64,000 bases of DNA from Pseudoalteromonas sp. XI10. Lineage in GTDB: Bacteria; Pseudomonadota; Gammaproteobacteria; Enterobacterales; Alteromonadaceae. The stretch spans positions 27,321-91,320 of the forward strand of contig NZ_LOPY01000008.1 of the NCBI RefSeq assembly GCF_001469895.1, written 5' to 3'. Below are positions 63,592 to 64,000 of the stretch, piece by piece. The first letter of the stretch is position 1, and each line of letters starts with the position of its first letter. Both the position numbers and the translations under genes were made by a program. The notes under the pieces are model-generated. The model worked only from the letters and a program-made list of their open reading frames with translations, searched no databases and was not told where the DNA came from.

Positions 63592-63625
63592 ATATATGGA
63601 GTCTATATCGTAAAGATATATGGAG
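63592..63625. repeat. Direct repeat in the HlyD-operon promoter region
   Basis: ATATATGGAG occurs at 63592-63601 and 63616-63625, a 24-base period. A TATATC/GATATA inverted repeat lies between them, and two TGATCT copies lie at about 63552-63571. Such spaced copies may be regulator half-sites. No regulator gene is visible in the window. Confidence 0.35.
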
Positions 63626-63690
63626 AATAAGGAATATTAAGTTGAAAAATCTTAGTTATATTTGAAATGATATATAGATAGTCTTTCCAA

Positions 63691-63715
63691 CACATTACTT
63701 ACTTAAAGTAATGTG
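63691..63715 (-). other. Hairpin in the 3' trailer of tRNA-Glu 1, overlapping its CCA
   Basis: CACATTACTT / AAGTAATGTG, a perfect 10-bp stem with a 5-base loop. The right arm includes the last two bases (CA) of the encoded CCA, so an unprocessed transcript would hide its 3' end. Confidence 0.65.
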
Positions 63716-63789
63716 GCGTCCCCAAGGGGATTCGAACCCCTGTTACCGCCGTGAAAGGGCGGTGTCCTAGGCCTCTAGACGATGGGGAC
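63714..63789 (-). tRNA. tRNA-Glu (anticodon TTC)
   Basis: 76 bases on the minus strand: GTCCCCATC at the 5' end, D-arm GTCTAGAGGCCTAGGAC, anticodon loop CTTTCAC giving TTC, TpsiC CAGGGGTTCGAATCCCCTT, and an encoded CCA. Confidence 0.97.
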
Positions 63790-63830
63790 GCAGAAATTGG
63801 TTTGCAAATCACTGATTTGCTATTTCTGCG
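63789..63830 (-). other. Hairpin directly 5' of tRNA-Glu 1
   Basis: CGCAGAAAT / ATTTCTGCG outer stem (9 bp, using tRNA base 1) with an inner GCAAATC/GATTTGC stem. It lies in the 167-base spacer between the two tRNA-Glu genes, exactly at the RNase P cleavage side. Confidence 0.6.
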
Positions 63831-63956
63831 TAAGATGAGACCGAGCCTGCGAGGCGAATGGCCTTAGCTTAAACAGAAAGTTTCTGTGTCACTAGGACAA
63901 CTGAATAGTTAAACTCGATTCAGACGAGCTTTTAATAACACAACACTTTTAGTAAG

Positions 63957-64000
63957 TGGCGTCCCCAAGGGGATTCGAACCCCTGTTACCGCCGTGAAAG
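63957..64000 (-). tRNA. tRNA-Glu (anticodon TTC), second copy, 5' half beyond the window
   Basis: The 3' 44 bases are identical to tRNA-Glu 1, including the encoded CCA and TpsiC arm. The sequence ends in the anticodon region at the window edge. A 5-bp stem CACTT/AAGTG (63944-63958) overlaps its CA end just as in copy 1. Confidence 0.93.

Overview
The window looks like chromosomal DNA of a marine gammaproteobacterium of the order Alteromonadales, most likely Pseudoalteromonas or a close relative. The basis is the AT-rich composition (about 40% G+C by eye), three large TonB-dependent receptors sharing the MLNNKVSKAVRL-type leader, an S9 and an S10 peptidase, a complete rsx/rnf operon ending in nth, and protein sequences that resemble but are clearly diverged from E. 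coli TamA, RadD, PolB, UvrB, Nth, GloA, CsrD and YbaM. There is no integrase, transposase, phage module or CRISPR array.

Layout. 1-4.3 kb: tamB (cut by the window edge) and tamA. 4.4-11.2 kb: an RraB-like RNase E inhibitor, radD, a short H-NS-like protein and an orphan EvgS/BvgS-like hybrid kinase. 11.4-28.6 kb: the accessory heart of the window, with three TonB-dependent receptors, an S9 peptidase, two tandem secreted DUF547 proteins, a TPR/2OG-Fe(II) oxygenase-like protein and a TPR/sulfotransferase. 28.8-39.1 kb: polB, a second TPR/sulfotransferase, the overlapping dinG-TSUP-priC-HDAC run with comFB and ybaM behind it, an EamA transporter and a PspB-like protein. 39.1-44.1 kb: a left-reading operon MATE-uvrB-methyltransferase-trmK-like. 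44.1-45.2 kb: about 1 kb without a convincing gene, holding a perfect hairpin made of two inverted DnaA-box-like sites and a strong stable-RNA promoter, followed by four identical tRNA-Asn genes. 45.7-54.6 kb: csrD and rsxABCDGE-nth. 54.7-64 kb: S10 peptidase, gloA, a solute-binding protein overlapping a hybrid histidine kinase, a three-gene HlyD/ABC exporter, and two tRNA-Glu genes, the second cut by the edge.

How the genes fit together. The receptors and the S9 peptidase suggest uptake and breakdown of peptide-like nutrients across the outer membrane; this is inferred from gene families and neighbourhood. The TPR enzymes interleaved with the receptors could be a protein or peptide modification set and are the best candidate for an undescribed system. 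The window is also rich in DNA-repair and replication-restart genes (radD, polB, dinG, priC, uvrB, nth).

The most distinctive non-coding signal is a recurring design of hairpins placed against ribosome-binding sites. All three receptor mRNAs have a sequence-different hairpin abutting an invariant CAGGGAGAATCAAATG. The TPR/oxygenase gene has its Shine-Dalgarno inside a 12-bp stem. nth has a hairpin between a distant Shine-Dalgarno and its ATG. The tRNA-Glu genes carry hairpins that overlap the CCA end.
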